Shown in pieces: positions 1-9,577 of a stretch of DNA of 64,000 nt. The stretch lies in assembly GCF_001581005.1 (NCBI RefSeq), contig NZ_LHZV01000063.1, positions 1-64,000 of the forward strand. The letters run 5' to 3'. This DNA comes from Acetobacter orleanensis. Its GTDB lineage: Bacteria; Pseudomonadota; Alphaproteobacteria; Acetobacterales; Acetobacteraceae. Position 1 is the stretch's first letter; each line of letters begins with the position of its first letter. The notes beneath the pieces were generated by a model. That model had not been told where the DNA came from, did not search any database, and saw nothing but the letters and a program-made list of their open reading frames with translations. The position numbers and the translations under genes are program-made.

Positions 1-2
1 GC

Positions 3-1310
3 CCCCGTAACCCCAAACGCAGCCCCGCACGCCGGAACAACGCCCCCCAGCCTGCCGACCCCACGCGGGACGTTGCGTTTGATATTCTGTGCGGCGTGGT
101 GGAACACCGGCGCATGCTGGAAACCAGCCTGTCCCGCTCCGCCAATGAGCATGAGGCCCCAGCACGGGACCGTGCAGCGGCACATCGTCTGGCCGCCGCC
201 ACCCTGCGCCACATGGGCACCCTGCGCACCCTGCTGGAACCATTCCTGCGTAAGGAACCGCCTGAGCCGGTGCGCATCGCGCTGATGATGGGCTGCGCGC
301 AACTGCTGTTTCTGGAAACACCGCCGCATGCCGCCGTCGGCACCACGGTTTCCCTGCTGCGCCGCCGCAAGCTGGCACCTTTTGCCGGGCTGGCCAACGC
401 CGTGTTGCGCAAGGTGGCGGATCAGGGTGAAAGCCTGCTGGAAGGGCTGGACCAGCCCCGCCTGAACATCCCCTCATGGCTATGGAGTTCATGGAATACG
501 CTGGGTAAAGGCGCCGCGCGCGCCATTGCTCAGGGTATCAGCCATGAAGCACCGCTGGACATTACCCTCCGCCCCGGCGCAACCGCGCCGGAAGGTGGGG
601 TGGACCTGCCTAACGGCTCCATCCGTCTGCCTGCTGGCACCCGCGTGACGGAGTTGCCGGGCTATGCGGAAGGTGCTTTCTGGGTGCAGGACGCCGCGGC
701 CACTCTCCCGGCCCGGCTTCTGGCAGCAAAACCGGGCGAGCGTGTGGCTGACCTGTGCGCTGCCCCCGGCGGGAAAACCGCACAGCTTGCCGCCGCTGGC
801 GCGGAGGTGACCGCAGTCGAGCAAAACCCCACCCGTCTGCTACGTCTTCAGGAAAACATGGAACGGCTGGCCTACCCTGTGCGGATTGTGCAGGACGATG
901 CCACCACATGGAAACCGGATACGCTGTTTGACGCCATTCTACTGGACGCCCCCTGCTCCGCTACCGGCACGGCCCGCCGCCATCCGGATGTGTTGTGGGT
1001 CAAACGCCCGCGAGACCTGATCGCGCTGACAGAAGGACAGGACCGCCTTCTGGCCGCTGCCAAATCCATGCTCCGCCCCGGCGGGCGGCTGATTTACGCT
1101 GTGTGCTCTCTTCAGGATGAGGAAGGCCCGGCCCGTGCCCGCGCCGCACAAGAGATGGGCCTCATCCCCTCCCCCTTTACGGCGGAGGAACTCGCCTTTC
1201 TGCCAGAGGCGCTCACACCGGAAGGCTGGTTGCGCACACACCCCGGCCTCTGGCTAGACAAAGGGAGCATGGACGGGTTTTTCGCGGCCCGCTTCATGGT
1301 GCCAGCGTAA
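3..1310 (+). CDS. rsmB: 16S rRNA (cytosine-5)-methyltransferase RsmB, 5'-truncated by window edge
   Basis: SAM-dependent RNA m5C methyltransferase of the RsmB/Sun family, expected to modify 16S rRNA C967. The reading frame is open back to base 3 with no ATG, GTG or TTG before the GTG at 96. The residues before that GTG (DVAFDILCGVVEHRRM) look like helix 1 of the N-terminal NusB-like domain, so the true start lies left of the window. After the NusB-like half come the SAM-binding loop CAAPGGKTAQL (about residue 220 counted from 96), the motif IV segment LDAPCSATGTARRHPD with the PC cysteine, and the second cysteine in IYAVCSLQDEE. Both family cysteines are therefore present. It is followed 63 bp later by rpe on the same strand. 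Confidence 0.93.
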   Translation, partial: PRNPKRSPARRNNAPQPADPTRDVAFDILCGVVEHRRMLETSLSRSANEHEAPARDRAAAHRLAAATLRHMGTLRTLLEPFLRKEPPEPVRIALMMGCAQLLFLETPPHAAVGTTVSLLRRRKLAPFAGLANAVLRKVADQGESLLEGLDQPRLNIPSWLWSSWNTLGKGAARAIAQGISHEAPLDITLRPGATAPEGGVDLPNGSIRLPAGTRVTELPGYAEGAFWVQDAAATLPARLLAAKPGERVADLCAAPGGKTAQLAAAGAEVTAVEQNPTRLLRLQENMERLAYPVRIVQDDATTWKPDTLFDAILLDAPCSATGTARRHPDVLWVKRPRDLIALTEGQDRLLAAAKSMLRPGGRLIYAVCSLQDEEGPARARAAQEMGLIPSPFTAEELAFLPEALTPEGWLRTHPGLWLDKGSMDGFFAARFMVPA

Positions 1311-1373
1311 CAATCTTGTAAAGCAGATTTAACAACAGTTGCGTCAGACGGCGGGATTGCGGATAACAAAATC

Positions 1374-2045
1374 ATGCACGCTGTATCCCGCCCCCTGATT
1401 GCCCCCAGTGTTCTCGCCGCCGACTTCGCCCGTCTGGGCGAGGAAGTTCAGGCTGTCGCCAGTGCGGGGGCCGACTGGATTCATCTGGACGTGATGGACG
1501 GGCATTTTGTGCCCAACATCTCGTTTGGCCCGCAGGTGGTTAAAGCCCTGCGGCCCTACAGCACGCTACCGTTTGACGTGCATCTGATGATCGAACCAGC
1601 CGACCCGTATCTGGAAGCCTTTGCTAAAGCGGGAGCGGATCATATCCTGATCCATATCGAGGCCGGACCGCACGCGCACCGCTCGCTCCAGCATATTCGC
1701 GCGCTTGGTGCCAAGCCGGGCATTGTTCTCTGCCCCGCCACACCACCTGAAGCCGTGAGTGAAATTCTGGATCTGGTGGACGTCATCCTTGTTATGAGTG
1801 TCAATCCGGGTTTTGGCGGCCAGAAATTTCTGACCAGCCAACTCCCCAAAATCCGCCGCCTGCGGGAGATGATTACGGCCACAAGCCGCGATATCCGTCT
1901 GGCTGTGGATGGCGGGATTGATGCAAACACTGCCCCTCTGGCAACGCAAGCCGGAGCGGACGTGCTGATTGCCGGAAGCGCTATTTATGCGCAGCCGGAC
2001 TATGCTGCCGCTATTGAAGCCCTGCGCGCTCCGACCAAGGTGTGA
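1374..2045 (+). CDS. rpe: Ribulose-phosphate 3-epimerase
   Basis: Interconverts ribulose-5-phosphate and xylulose-5-phosphate in the cytosolic pentose phosphate pathway, the main sugar route in acetic acid bacteria. At 223 aa it has normal family length and a complete TIM-barrel set of signatures: [15 protein letters not shown] at the N-terminus, [16 protein letters not shown] with the catalytic/metal Asp and His, [23 protein letters not shown], and [11 protein letters not shown] near the end with the second catalytic Asp. The ATG at 1374 has no strong Shine-Dalgarno sequence, but it fits the family start. It lies between rsmB and a heparinase-like gene on the same strand. Confidence 0.97.
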   Translation: MHAVSRPLIAPSVLAADFARLGEEVQAVASAGADWIHLDVMDGHFVPNISFGPQVVKALRPYSTLPFDVHLMIEPADPYLEAFAKAGADHILIHIEAGPHAHRSLQHIRALGAKPGIVLCPATPPEAVSEILDLVDVILVMSVNPGFGGQKFLTSQLPKIRRLREMITATSRDIRLAVDGGIDANTAPLATQAGADVLIAGSAIYAQPDYAAAIEALRAPTKV

Positions 2046-2138
2046 TGCAGATCATTTCGCGTTCTTCCACCGGACTTTATCACGCCTGACAGACCTGCCG
2101 CTTTCTCCGCCCTCTCACTTCGGAGCACTCCCTGCCTG

Positions 2139-4277
2139 ATGCCCCTGCGCCGCTGGACCCGTGATGCCCGTCTGACCTTCGCCATGCGGAACCCGCTGGG
2201 TGGTTTTAGCCGTGTGCCCGCAGCACCCGCCTTGACATTACGTGACCTCTGGCCGGGAGACCCTCTAGTGGGGGAACGTCTGGTGCGCAACCAAAGCCTG
2301 TTTGAAGGCGTTGTGCGCAACCTCCAGCATTTACAGTGGGATAGCCCGAGTTGGCCCGAAGCCTATCGCCGCTGGCTACAGGGCTTTACATGGCTGCGAG
2401 ACCTGCGGGAACTTGGCGCGGAATCAGCCCGCGTCAAAGCCCGCAGCATGGTGGCTATCTGGATTGGCCAGCCCGTGTCCGAACGCCCGATTGCGGACCC
2501 CTCCATTACCGGCGCGCGCCTTGCGGCATGGCTGTCCTATTACGAATTTTTTGCCGCCGCCGCGGATGACCACTTCCGGCAGAACCTGATGGCCGCGCTG
2601 ATTATGGAAGCCCGCTCCATCATGGCTCTCATGCCGGAGGAAGCCCGAGGTTGGCGCGCGCTCACGGCCCTGAAAGGCCTGCTGGCCGTCGCCGTTGCTA
2701 TTCCAGACCATCCGGAGTTTCTGTCACGCTATCTCCGGCTGATTGATCAGGAAATTGACCAGCAGTTTCTGGCAGACGGCAGCCACATCACCCGCTGCCC
2801 GGAAGACCAGTTTCAGGCCGTGCGAGAACTGGCGGAAATGCTCAGCATCCTCCAGACCGCACGCCTGCCAGTGCCCACCCGCCTGATGGAAGCGGCAGAC
2901 CGTGCGGCCCCGGCCCTGCGCGCCATGCGACATGGCGATGGCGGGTTGATGTTGTTTAACGGCAGCCGGGAGCGAGACCCGCAGCTTATTGAGCAGGTGC
3001 TCAACCGCGCCTCCCGCGGGCGCGTGGTTGCTGCCAGCCAGCCGGAAAGCGGCTATATCCGCCTGACCAGTGGCCGCGCCATGCTGTTTGCCGATGCCGC
3101 AGGCCCGGCACCCGATGGGTATGACAGCACGGCCCACGCCGGCATGCTGTCCTTTGAGTTTTCCTCTGGTCGGCAGCGGATTATTGTTAATTGCGGTGCC
3201 AGCACGCAACGCGGCTGGGCCGAGGCTCTCCGCTTTCCCGCCGCCCATTCCGTGCTGGACATACCCAGCCTTTCTCCTTTCCAGCGGGACCAGAGCGGGC
3301 GCATGGCGCGCAGGCCCACCGTTACCCGTGCGCAGGCCTCGCAGGACGGCGCGCACTGGCTACACATGACGCATGACGGATATAAACCGCAGGGTGGCGG
3401 GGTTTATTCCCGCCAGCTTTATCTGGGGAAAGACGGCCAGACCCTGCGCGGCGCGGAAGCTCTGGAAGGCACGGAAAGCCGGGATTTCTGCGTGCGTTTC
3501 CACCTGCACCCGGAAATTACCGTAGAAGAAGTTGAACACGGCTTCCTGCTTTATACACACGAAGAATGCTGGCTGTTTCAAGCCAACGTGCCTGCTTATC
3601 TGGAAGACAGCGTCTATCTGGGTAGCGGCGAGCGGGTGGACACGCTGCAAATTGTCCTCTGCCCGCCCGAAGCACCGGAGCCGCCTGAAGAGCACGCTGC
3701 CGCAGAAGACGAAGCAACACCGTACGCCGAGCCACACTTGATGGAGTACGGTCACACCGCAGAAGACGCAACAGACCATGCCGCTCCATCCGATAACGCT
3801 GCCTATCTGGATGAACAAACTGCTACTGCCTCGGAACAGGGCAGCGTTTACCCGGCACGAACATCCGGCCACGAGGACACACAGCACAGCGAGGAGGCAT
3901 TTTTCAGCCCCCTGCTGCGTGACGCGCCCCCGGTTGATAGCGCACACGACCAGTCTGACAGCACCGCCCCTGACAGCACCGCCCCTGACAGCCCCACTCC
4001 CGACAACACTCCCCCCGAAAGCACCCTCGCGGCGGATCAGAAAGCGGATCAGCAGGCCAGCAGCGGACAAGCCTTACCGGACAAATTGCCGAGCATGGCT
4101 GAGACCCTGTTTGCAACACCAGAGGAAGCTTCGGGCGAGGCGCACCCTGTTGGATCTACCGCGAAGACCGATGCTCCCGCGCAAACCGCGGACCCCGGCA
4201 CGACCGCCAAAGCGGAACCGCCAGCCAAACCTCCCATGCGCCCGGTTCGCTGGGCCCTTACGCTGATGACTGAGTAA
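2139..4277 (+). CDS. Heparinase II/III family protein with long acidic C-terminal tail
   Basis: 712 aa. The first ~500 residues match the heparinase II/III-like architecture: a helical N-terminal half (GFTWLRDLRELG, DGSHITRCPEDQFQAVRE) and a beta-rich C-terminal half containing HAGMLSFEFSSGRQRIIVNCG. That segment holds the His/Asn-Cys-Gly pattern usual in alphaproteobacterial members beside rsmB. The substrate is unknown; the family is assumed to act on uronic-acid polysaccharides by beta-elimination. From about residue 510 the protein becomes a Pro/Ala/Glu/Asp-rich low-complexity tail of ~200 residues, including tandem APDS-type repeats. It probably belongs with the glycosyltransferase that starts 8 bp after its stop. 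No clear signal peptide is seen. Confidence 0.85.
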   Translation: MPLRRWTRDARLTFAMRNPLGGFSRVPAAPALTLRDLWPGDPLVGERLVRNQSLFEGVVRNLQHLQWDSPSWPEAYRRWLQGFTWLRDLRELGAESARVKARSMVAIWIGQPVSERPIADPSITGARLAAWLSYYEFFAAAADDHFRQNLMAALIMEARSIMALMPEEARGWRALTALKGLLAVAVAIPDHPEFLSRYLRLIDQEIDQQFLADGSHITRCPEDQFQAVRELAEMLSILQTARLPVPTRLMEAADRAAPALRAMRHGDGGLMLFNGSRERDPQLIEQVLNRASRGRVVAASQPESGYIRLTSGRAMLFADAAGPAPDGYDSTAHAGMLSFEFSSGRQRIIVNCGASTQRGWAEALRFPAAHSVLDIPSLSPFQRDQSGRMARRPTVTRAQASQDGAHWLHMTHDGYKPQGGGVYSRQLYLGKDGQTLRGAEALEGTESRDFCVRFHLHPEITVEEVEHGFLLYTHEECWLFQANVPAYLEDSVYLGSGERVDTLQIVLCPPEAPEPPEEHAAAEDEATPYAEPHLMEYGHTAEDATDHAAPSDNAAYLDEQTATASEQGSVYPARTSGHEDTQHSEEAFFSPLLRDAPPVDSAHDQSDSTAPDSTAPDSPTPDNTPPESTLAADQKADQQASSGQALPDKLPSMAETLFATPEEASGEAHPVGSTAKTDAPAQTADPGTTAKAEPPAKPPMRPVRWALTLMTE
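3961..4020 (+). repeat. 15-bp tandem repeat inside the heparinase-like gene tail
   Basis: Two identical 15-bp units (GCACCGCCCCTGACA at 3961-3975 and 3976-3990) are followed by two diverged copies (3991-4005 and 4006-4020). The repeat is in frame and encodes the S/T-A-P-D pentapeptide pattern of the low-complexity tail. It could vary in copy number between strains. Confidence 0.8.
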
Positions 4278-4285
4278 CGCCGCGC

Positions 4286-5398
4286 GTGAAAATTCTCGAA
4301 ATCACGAATGTCGATTTTTCATTAAACCACTTTCTTCTCCCCCTCATGCGCGCTCTGCGTGAAGAGGGACATGAGGTGATCGGCGTGTGCGCGGATGGGC
4401 CGCTGACGGCCCTCCCCCGGCAGGAGGGGTTCAGGGTGGAAACACTCCCCTTTGCGCGGTCATTTTCCCCCACAGCGCAGGCCCGGGCCTTCTGGGCGTT
4501 GGTAAGCCTCATCCGGCGTGAAAAGCCGGATATGGTGCATGCCCATATGCCCATCAGCGGTATTCTGGCGCGTATTGCCGCCAGAATGTGTGGTGTGCCG
4601 CGCATTGCCTATACCTGCCACGGCTTTCTGTTCAATCAGCCCGGCTCTGTTTTACGGCGCGGGCTGGCGCTGGCGCTGGAGTTTTTCTGCGGCCGCATGA
4701 CGGATGTGTATCTCACCGTCTCGCAGGAGGAAGCGGAGGATGCCCGGCGGCTCCACATTACCCGCAATCCTGTCGCTATTGGCAATGGGCGGGACAGTGC
4801 GCGCTTCCGGCCAGACCCGGCAGCCCGCGCCCGCATCCGGCAGGAACTGGGCACGTTAGAGACCACGCCTGTTATTGTCGTCGTCTCCCGTCTGGTGCGC
4901 CATAAGGGCTACCCTGAACTGCTAGAGGCCATGCGCAGCATGCCGGAAGCTGAACTCTGGGTGGTAGGGGAACGCCTGACCTCCGACCACGGGGCGGCGC
5001 TGGACACCTGCTTTGCAGAAGCACAGGCCACGCTTGGTCCACGTCTGAAATGTCTGGGCTACCGGGCGGATACCCCAGCCATTCTGGCGGCGGCGGATAT
5101 CTTCACGCTACCCAGCCATTTTGAAGGGCTGCCCATGTCAATTATCGAGGCGATGATGACCGGCCTGCCCGTGGTCAGCACGGATATCAGCGGACCGCGC
5201 GAACAGGTTGTGGCGGGAAAAACCGGGCTGCTGGTGCCGCCAGCCCGCGTTGCACCGCTGGCCGCTGCCTTACGGCAGTTGGTGGAAGATGAGCCCCTAC
5301 GCAAGCGCATGGGGCAGGCAGGGCGACAGCGCGCCCTAGCCCTATTTGAAGAAAAGCAGATTATTCAGAAAACAGTGCGGCTGCTCACCAGCCACTAA
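4286..5398 (+). CDS. Glycosyltransferase family 4 protein
   Basis: 370-aa GT-B fold glycosyltransferase. The N-terminal acceptor domain starts MKILEITNVDFSLNHFLLP. The C-terminal nucleotide-sugar domain carries VIVVVSRLVRHKGYPELLEA and the E-x7-E region FEGLPMSIIEAMMTGLPV (around residue 278), followed by GLLVPPARV. It most likely transfers a sugar to a surface polysaccharide or lipid; donor and acceptor cannot be read from the sequence. The start is a GTG 8 bp after the heparinase-like stop, so the two are probably co-transcribed. Confidence 0.9.
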   Translation: MKILEITNVDFSLNHFLLPLMRALREEGHEVIGVCADGPLTALPRQEGFRVETLPFARSFSPTAQARAFWALVSLIRREKPDMVHAHMPISGILARIAARMCGVPRIAYTCHGFLFNQPGSVLRRGLALALEFFCGRMTDVYLTVSQEEAEDARRLHITRNPVAIGNGRDSARFRPDPAARARIRQELGTLETTPVIVVVSRLVRHKGYPELLEAMRSMPEAELWVVGERLTSDHGAALDTCFAEAQATLGPRLKCLGYRADTPAILAAADIFTLPSHFEGLPMSIIEAMMTGLPVVSTDISGPREQVVAGKTGLLVPPARVAPLAAALRQLVEDEPLRKRMGQAGRQRALALFEEKQIIQKTVRLLTSH

Positions 5399-5448
5399 AC
5401 TGCTTAATGGCTGCTAAACCCCGCCCTCTAAACCCTGCGTAAAAAGCC

Positions 5449-5955
5449 TTATCGGGCGGCAGAACTGGCTTTTACGTTGTCCGTATGGTCAGCGGGAGGC
5501 TGCGTTGGTGTTTTCAGCATTCGGATGGTCAGGCGTGACGGAGAAGCGGCAATCCGCGCACCATCCCGCGTGTAATCAAGACGAATCCGCACACCGTTGT
5601 CATTTTCCATCAGTTCGCCGCTTACGCCACGGCCCACAGTCGCCTCACCAGACAGTGCCCAGAACGTACCGGGGAAATCTTCAATGCGCTGAAGGTTGTA
5701 GACCTTGCCAACGCTATCCCCAGAGGAATAGCCAACAGCCGCGGCGGATGCACCACTGACGGAGAACGGGTAAGTCCGGCCGCCATAAGTCAGAACACCA
5801 TGCCCCCACGTATAGCCGACGCCCAGATCGGCCGAGCTGGTGTGAAACGAGACTTCACCCGTTACAGGCCCAAGCGGTGACTGAGCGCAGGCCGTCAGGG
5901 ACCACGTGCTGCACAAGGCCAGGGCAGTCGCAATGTGAAGGGATGCAGAGCGCAT
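5449..5955 (-). CDS. Putative small lipoprotein, unknown function
   Basis: 168 aa when started at the ATG whose complement is at 5953-5955; that codon is preceded on the minus strand by AAGGAG at a spacing of about 8. The frame stays open further upstream, but those residues are not signal-like. The N-terminus MRSASLHIATALALC is a signal peptide ending in a lipobox-like LTAC. The mature part is beta-rich and Gly/Ser-rich (GYTWGHGVLTYGGRTYPF, VGKVYNLQRIEDFPGTFW). I do not recognise a named family with certainty. It is convergent with the GT4 gene and lies downstream of dnaQ. Confidence 0.75.
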   Translation of the reverse strand: MRSASLHIATALALCSTWSLTACAQSPLGPVTGEVSFHTSSADLGVGYTWGHGVLTYGGRTYPFSVSGASAAAVGYSSGDSVGKVYNLQRIEDFPGTFWALSGEATVGRGVSGELMENDNGVRIRLDYTRDGARIAASPSRLTIRMLKTPTQPPADHTDNVKASSAAR

Positions 5956-6100
5956 CAACAGGCTCCTTGCTTCAGGATGACGGCCGCCAAAATCTGGAGA
6001 ACCCAGATGCACCGCCTTTTCGTATTGGCATGTTTTACAGAAAGAAGAAACACGGCAAGACCATAAAGGCTGCAACCTGCTTAAAAAGTTTTTCCAGTCT

Positions 6101-6778
6101 TTATTGTGCAGTCCACACCGCTTCCTTGAGGTCTTCCACAAAAGCCCGGTGTGCCTCCAGTTCTGCTTGAGTAGGCACGACCCGTACAATCCGGCGGTTA
6201 ACAGGGGCTTCATACATCACCGCATGGCCGTGACTGCCATCCGCTACCAGACCCAGCCCGTGCTGGCGGCCGCCCATGAGTTCCACATACACATCGGCCA
6301 GCAGCTTACAGTCGAGCAACGCGTTGTGGGTGGTTCGGGCGGACAGATCAATCCCAAAGCGCCGGCACAGCGCGTCCAGACTGTTGGGCATGCCGGGAAA
6401 GCGCTCACGCGCCATGTCCAGCGTGTCCACCATGCGGCCCATATCCAGTGGCTTACGCCCGGCCCGCTTGAGTTCCGCATTCAGAAAGCCAAAGTCAAAG
6501 CGGGCATTGTGGGCAATCAGCGGGTCATCCCCGATAAAGCTGAGGAAGGCATCCGCAATGTCGGCAAATTTCGGCTGTCCTTCAAGGTCCGCTTCCGTAA
6601 AGCCATGCACGCGGGAGGCTTCCTCCGGCACGTCCCGCTCCGGGTCAATCAGGGTCCGGTAGCTGCGGCCTGTGGGCAGGTCTCCCACCAGTTCCAAGGC
6701 CGCAATTTCAATCACCCTGTCCCCGGTGGCCGGGTCCAGTCCTGTGGTTTCCGTATCAAACAGGATGGAGCGTTTCAT
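6101..6778 (-). CDS. dnaQ: DNA polymerase III subunit epsilon (3'-5' proofreading exonuclease)
   Basis: 225-aa DEDDh exonuclease, the proofreading subunit of the replicative polymerase. Exo I is LFDTETTGLDPATGDRVIEI (metal-binding Asp and Glu), Exo II is LIAHNARFDFGFLNAEL, and Exo III is HNALLDCKLLADVYVEL with the catalytic His and Asp. The C-terminal tail, which binds the alpha subunit, is short but present. The ATG overlaps the coaE stop by 4 bp (ATGA), a translational coupling arrangement common in Alphaproteobacteria. Confidence 0.96.
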   Translation of the reverse strand: MKRSILFDTETTGLDPATGDRVIEIAALELVGDLPTGRSYRTLIDPERDVPEEASRVHGFTEADLEGQPKFADIADAFLSFIGDDPLIAHNARFDFGFLNAELKRAGRKPLDMGRMVDTLDMARERFPGMPNSLDALCRRFGIDLSARTTHNALLDCKLLADVYVELMGGRQHGLGLVADGSHGHAVMYEAPVNRRIVRVVPTQAELEAHRAFVEDLKEAVWTAQ

Positions 6779-7362
6779 GCGTTCAAACCCTTAATCAATG
6801 CGCGAACCTGCCGCCGCGTGGCGCTCAAGGCCACCCCTGTTTCTATCACCGTATCTGCCAGACGTCTCTTTCTGGCATCCGGCATCTGGCGGGCTATCAG
6901 TTTTCGAGCCTCGGCTTTTGGCAGACTGCGCCTGCGGGCCACACGGTCCGCCTGCAAGCGCGGAGGCGCTGAAACCAGCAAAACATGGTCACACAACCGC
7001 TGGCCGCCGGTTTCAAACAGCAAGGGGATATCCAGTAGCACACAGCGCGCGCCCTGCCGCCGGTGCTGGGTCAGAAAATCCTGACGCGCCGCCCGCACCA
7101 TGGGGTGCAGGATTACCTCCAACTGGCGGAGTAGACCGGGCCGCTCTACAACAGCCCGCCGAAGCACGGCTCTATCCAGATGCCCGTTGGTCACGGCTTC
7201 CGGCACTAGTACGGCAATCGGGCCAAGGGCCGCGCCATGGTCGGCCTGAAGCTGGCGCACTGTGGCGTCCGCATCAAAAACCGGGATACCGGCCTGCTGA
7301 AACAGGGCCGCCACGGTGCTTTTGCCCATGCCCATGCCACCTGTCAGTCCGATCACTTTCAT
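6775..7362 (-). CDS. coaE: Dephospho-CoA kinase
   Basis: 195 aa. Phosphorylates dephospho-CoA with ATP, the last step of coenzyme A synthesis. The P-loop GLTGGMGMGKSTVAAL is at the N-terminus, followed by DADATVRQLQ (substrate Asp) and DIPLLFETGG, the usual DxPLLFE motif. Length is normal. Its stop overlaps the start of dnaQ. panB, an earlier enzyme for the CoA precursor pantothenate, lies elsewhere in the window at about 20 kb and is not linked to it. Confidence 0.95.
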   Translation of the reverse strand: MKVIGLTGGMGMGKSTVAALFQQAGIPVFDADATVRQLQADHGAALGPIAVLVPEAVTNGHLDRAVLRRAVVERPGLLRQLEVILHPMVRAARQDFLTQHRRQGARCVLLDIPLLFETGGQRLCDHVLLVSAPPRLQADRVARRRSLPKAEARKLIARQMPDARKRRLADTVIETGVALSATRRQVRALIKGLNA

Positions 7363-7506
7363 TGCGGAAGTCGGCCCCTGCTTACTCTTACTGCGCTTTA
7401 GCTACTGACTGTGCCTTACGCCACGCACGCTCTCTGGCAACCAAATTTCCAGCAGCCTTGCTTTTTCCCCCGCTTTTTTAGGGGGCTGATCGCGCATGGT
7501 GCGCCG

Positions 7507-8418
7507 TCACAAACTGGCGGTAAGGGCTGCTTCGGTTTGCGCATCCACCACCGGGTCCTGCCCGAACCATTCCCGAAACCCCAGACGCGCCTGATGCAGG
7601 AGCATCCCCAGCCCACCAAGCGTTTTCAAGCCCTGCTGCGCGGCTTCGGCCAGCAAAGGTGTCTGGCGCGGCACATAGACAATATCCGCCACAACTAGCG
7701 CCTGAGAGGCGGCTTTCAGGGACGGGCAAAACAGCGGGTCCGGCCCCCCTTCCATCCCGAGAGAGGTTGTATTCACCAGCAGATCATACCCGCCAAGTCC
7801 GGCTTCCCACTCGGCCCACGGCACAACCTCCAGCCCCGGCAGAAGTCTCGCCAGCGTGTCCGCCCGTTCCTGCGTGCGGTTGGTAACAGCTACCTGCACA
7901 CCCCCGTCCTGCAACGCCGCCGCGACAGACCGCGCAGCCCCTCCCGCCCCCAGTAGCAAAGCCCGACCAGAGGCCGGAAGGCGCAAGCCGCTGGCTTCAA
8001 GACTGGCAACAAAACCGCTGCCATCTGTCGAGAGGCCGCGAATCCGCCCATCGGCCTCAAACACCAGTGTATTGACTGCTCCGGCCCGCTGCGCAGACGG
8101 GTCCAGTTCATCCGCCAGCGCGCAGGCGGCTTCCTTGTGCGGAATGGTGACATTCGCGCCCCGGAAACCCGCAGCCTGCAAACCCCGCACAGCAGCCTCA
8201 AACTGGTCCGGCCTGACAGGCAGCGGCACATAGGCACCATCAATGCCATAACGCCGCAGCCAGTAATTATGCAGCGCGGGAGAGCGGGAGTGTGAAACCG
8301 GCCAACCCAGCACCCCGGCCAGCCGCGCCTTACCTGTAATGATCTGTAACGGAGCAGAATCGGAATCAGGCGTTTTGGTCATGCGGTTCTCGGAACTCTC
8401 AGGACGTGGGACCAGCAC
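7507..8418 (-). CDS. aroE: Shikimate dehydrogenase (NADP+)
   Basis: Reduces 3-dehydroshikimate to shikimate in aromatic amino acid synthesis. GVLGWPVSHSRSPALHN forms the shikimate site, NVTIPHKEAACALAD has the catalytic Lys, STDGSGFVASL the catalytic Asp, and LLLGAGGAARSVAAAL the nucleotide-binding loop. With the GTG at 8418 the protein is 303 aa; the internal ATG at 8382 (MTKTPDSD) is an equally plausible start. Other pathway enzymes in the window (aroKB) are 37 kb away. A gap of about 144 bp separates it from coaE. Confidence 0.95.
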   Translation of the reverse strand: MLVPRPESSENRMTKTPDSDSAPLQIITGKARLAGVLGWPVSHSRSPALHNYWLRRYGIDGAYVPLPVRPDQFEAAVRGLQAAGFRGANVTIPHKEAACALADELDPSAQRAGAVNTLVFEADGRIRGLSTDGSGFVASLEASGLRLPASGRALLLGAGGAARSVAAALQDGGVQVAVTNRTQERADTLARLLPGLEVVPWAEWEAGLGGYDLLVNTTSLGMEGGPDPLFCPSLKAASQALVVADIVYVPRQTPLLAEAAQQGLKTLGGLGMLLHQARLGFREWFGQDPVVDAQTEAALTASL

Positions 8419-8557
8419 ACCCCCGCGATGAGCAGAGACCCACTAAAGTTGAACGGTAAACGATACAAGACAGTAAGCGCAAAGCTCACAGGTGCAAGAG
8501 GCCGAGACACAACCGAACAAACGAGAACACAGCCCCTCGCCGCACCCCGGACGCCCG

Positions 8558-9415
8558 TTACAACCGCACCTGAATCTGCATCTGATCTCGGGAAAGATCG
8601 GCTTTCTGCTTGTTATCCTGCATGGCAGGCGCATCTGTCACACCGGCTGTGCCATAGGTTTTGCAGAACTGCGCCCAAGCCTGCGGCAGGAGGCGCGCCA
8701 GCCGGTCCGCCCATTCTTTCTGCCCCTTTTCATCCGCAATCAGATCCTGCCGGATTTCGATTTCCACATGCGGGAGCTGCCGTTTTTCACCATGCAGCGG
8801 GATGGTGTAATCGGACGTATCAGTTAGGGCGTAGGGTTCATTATCCCCCACGGTCAGCCCTTCCTGCCGCAGAAGGTCCAACATGATGTGCGCCAGACGC
8901 GTATCATGATTATGCAAAATCCCTGCATGCCACGGGCGTTTAAAGCCCCGCATTTCCGGGGTGAAGCTATGCAATGCAACAACCACTGTCGGCCTGCCAG
9001 CCTGCACACGAGCATCCAGTTCCTGCGTAATCCGGGCGTGATAGGGGTGCAGAATAGTAGTGTGCCGAAAGGCAATCTGCTCCGGCGTTAGTCCTTCGTT
9101 CGCGGGCACAGGCGTGCCGTCACTCACTGTCACAATAGAGGTCGGGTGGCCGGGGGCGCGGTTACAGTCAATAACCAGCCGGGAATAAACCTGCTCAATC
9201 AGCACGGCAGGTAATAAAGCGGCCAGATGCCGCCCGACACCGTCAATCCCGATATCCCAGCCAATGTGACGCGCGCGGTCTTCCGCACTCACGCCCAAGT
9301 CCTCCAGAGCAGGCGGCACAGCGCGGCCTGCATGGTCGCTCACCAGCACAAACGGGCCGCCCTGATCCGTTCCGTAAACGGCAAAACCTGCTGCTTCTGT
9401 GTTGCTGCCAGTCAT
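8558..9415 (-). CDS. N-formylglutamate amidohydrolase family protein
   Basis: 285 aa when started at the ATG complementary to 9413-9415, which has AAGGAACG just upstream. The family hydrolyses N-formyl-amino acids, classically N-formylglutamate at the end of one histidine degradation route. The sequence shows VSDHAGRAVPPAL, DIGIDGVGRHLAALL, SRLVIDCNR and VALHSFTPEM, the usual family blocks with putative metal-binding Asp/His residues. No hut gene is nearby, so the physiological substrate is open. Confidence 0.85.
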   Translation of the reverse strand: MTGSNTEAAGFAVYGTDQGGPFVLVSDHAGRAVPPALEDLGVSAEDRARHIGWDIGIDGVGRHLAALLPAVLIEQVYSRLVIDCNRAPGHPTSIVTVSDGTPVPANEGLTPEQIAFRHTTILHPYHARITQELDARVQAGRPTVVVALHSFTPEMRGFKRPWHAGILHNHDTRLAHIMLDLLRQEGLTVGDNEPYALTDTSDYTIPLHGEKRQLPHVEIEIRQDLIADEKGQKEWADRLARLLPQAWAQFCKTYGTAGVTDAPAMQDNKQKADLSRDQMQIQVRL

Positions 9416-9577
9416 TCTGCGTTCCTTTAAATCCTGTTGTGCCCACTCGTTTTTATCATGCACAGGCAAACCGCACCCAACGCCTGCATCAGCATCAGAA
9501 ACGCAAAAAGGCCACCACGGACATACCGGGCGGCCTTCTGCTCAGCATTCCGGCTCCGTGCCGAAAATGCGCCCGGC

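Noticed and set aside
3961-4020. CRISPR-like repeats
   Set aside because: The units are contiguous, 15 bp, in frame and coding; there are no spacers or cas genes in the window.
7460-7495. Possible terminator between aroE and coaE (CCCCC and GGGGG arms)
   Set aside because: The stem is only five G-C pairs and the T-runs do not follow it on the strand of the genes.
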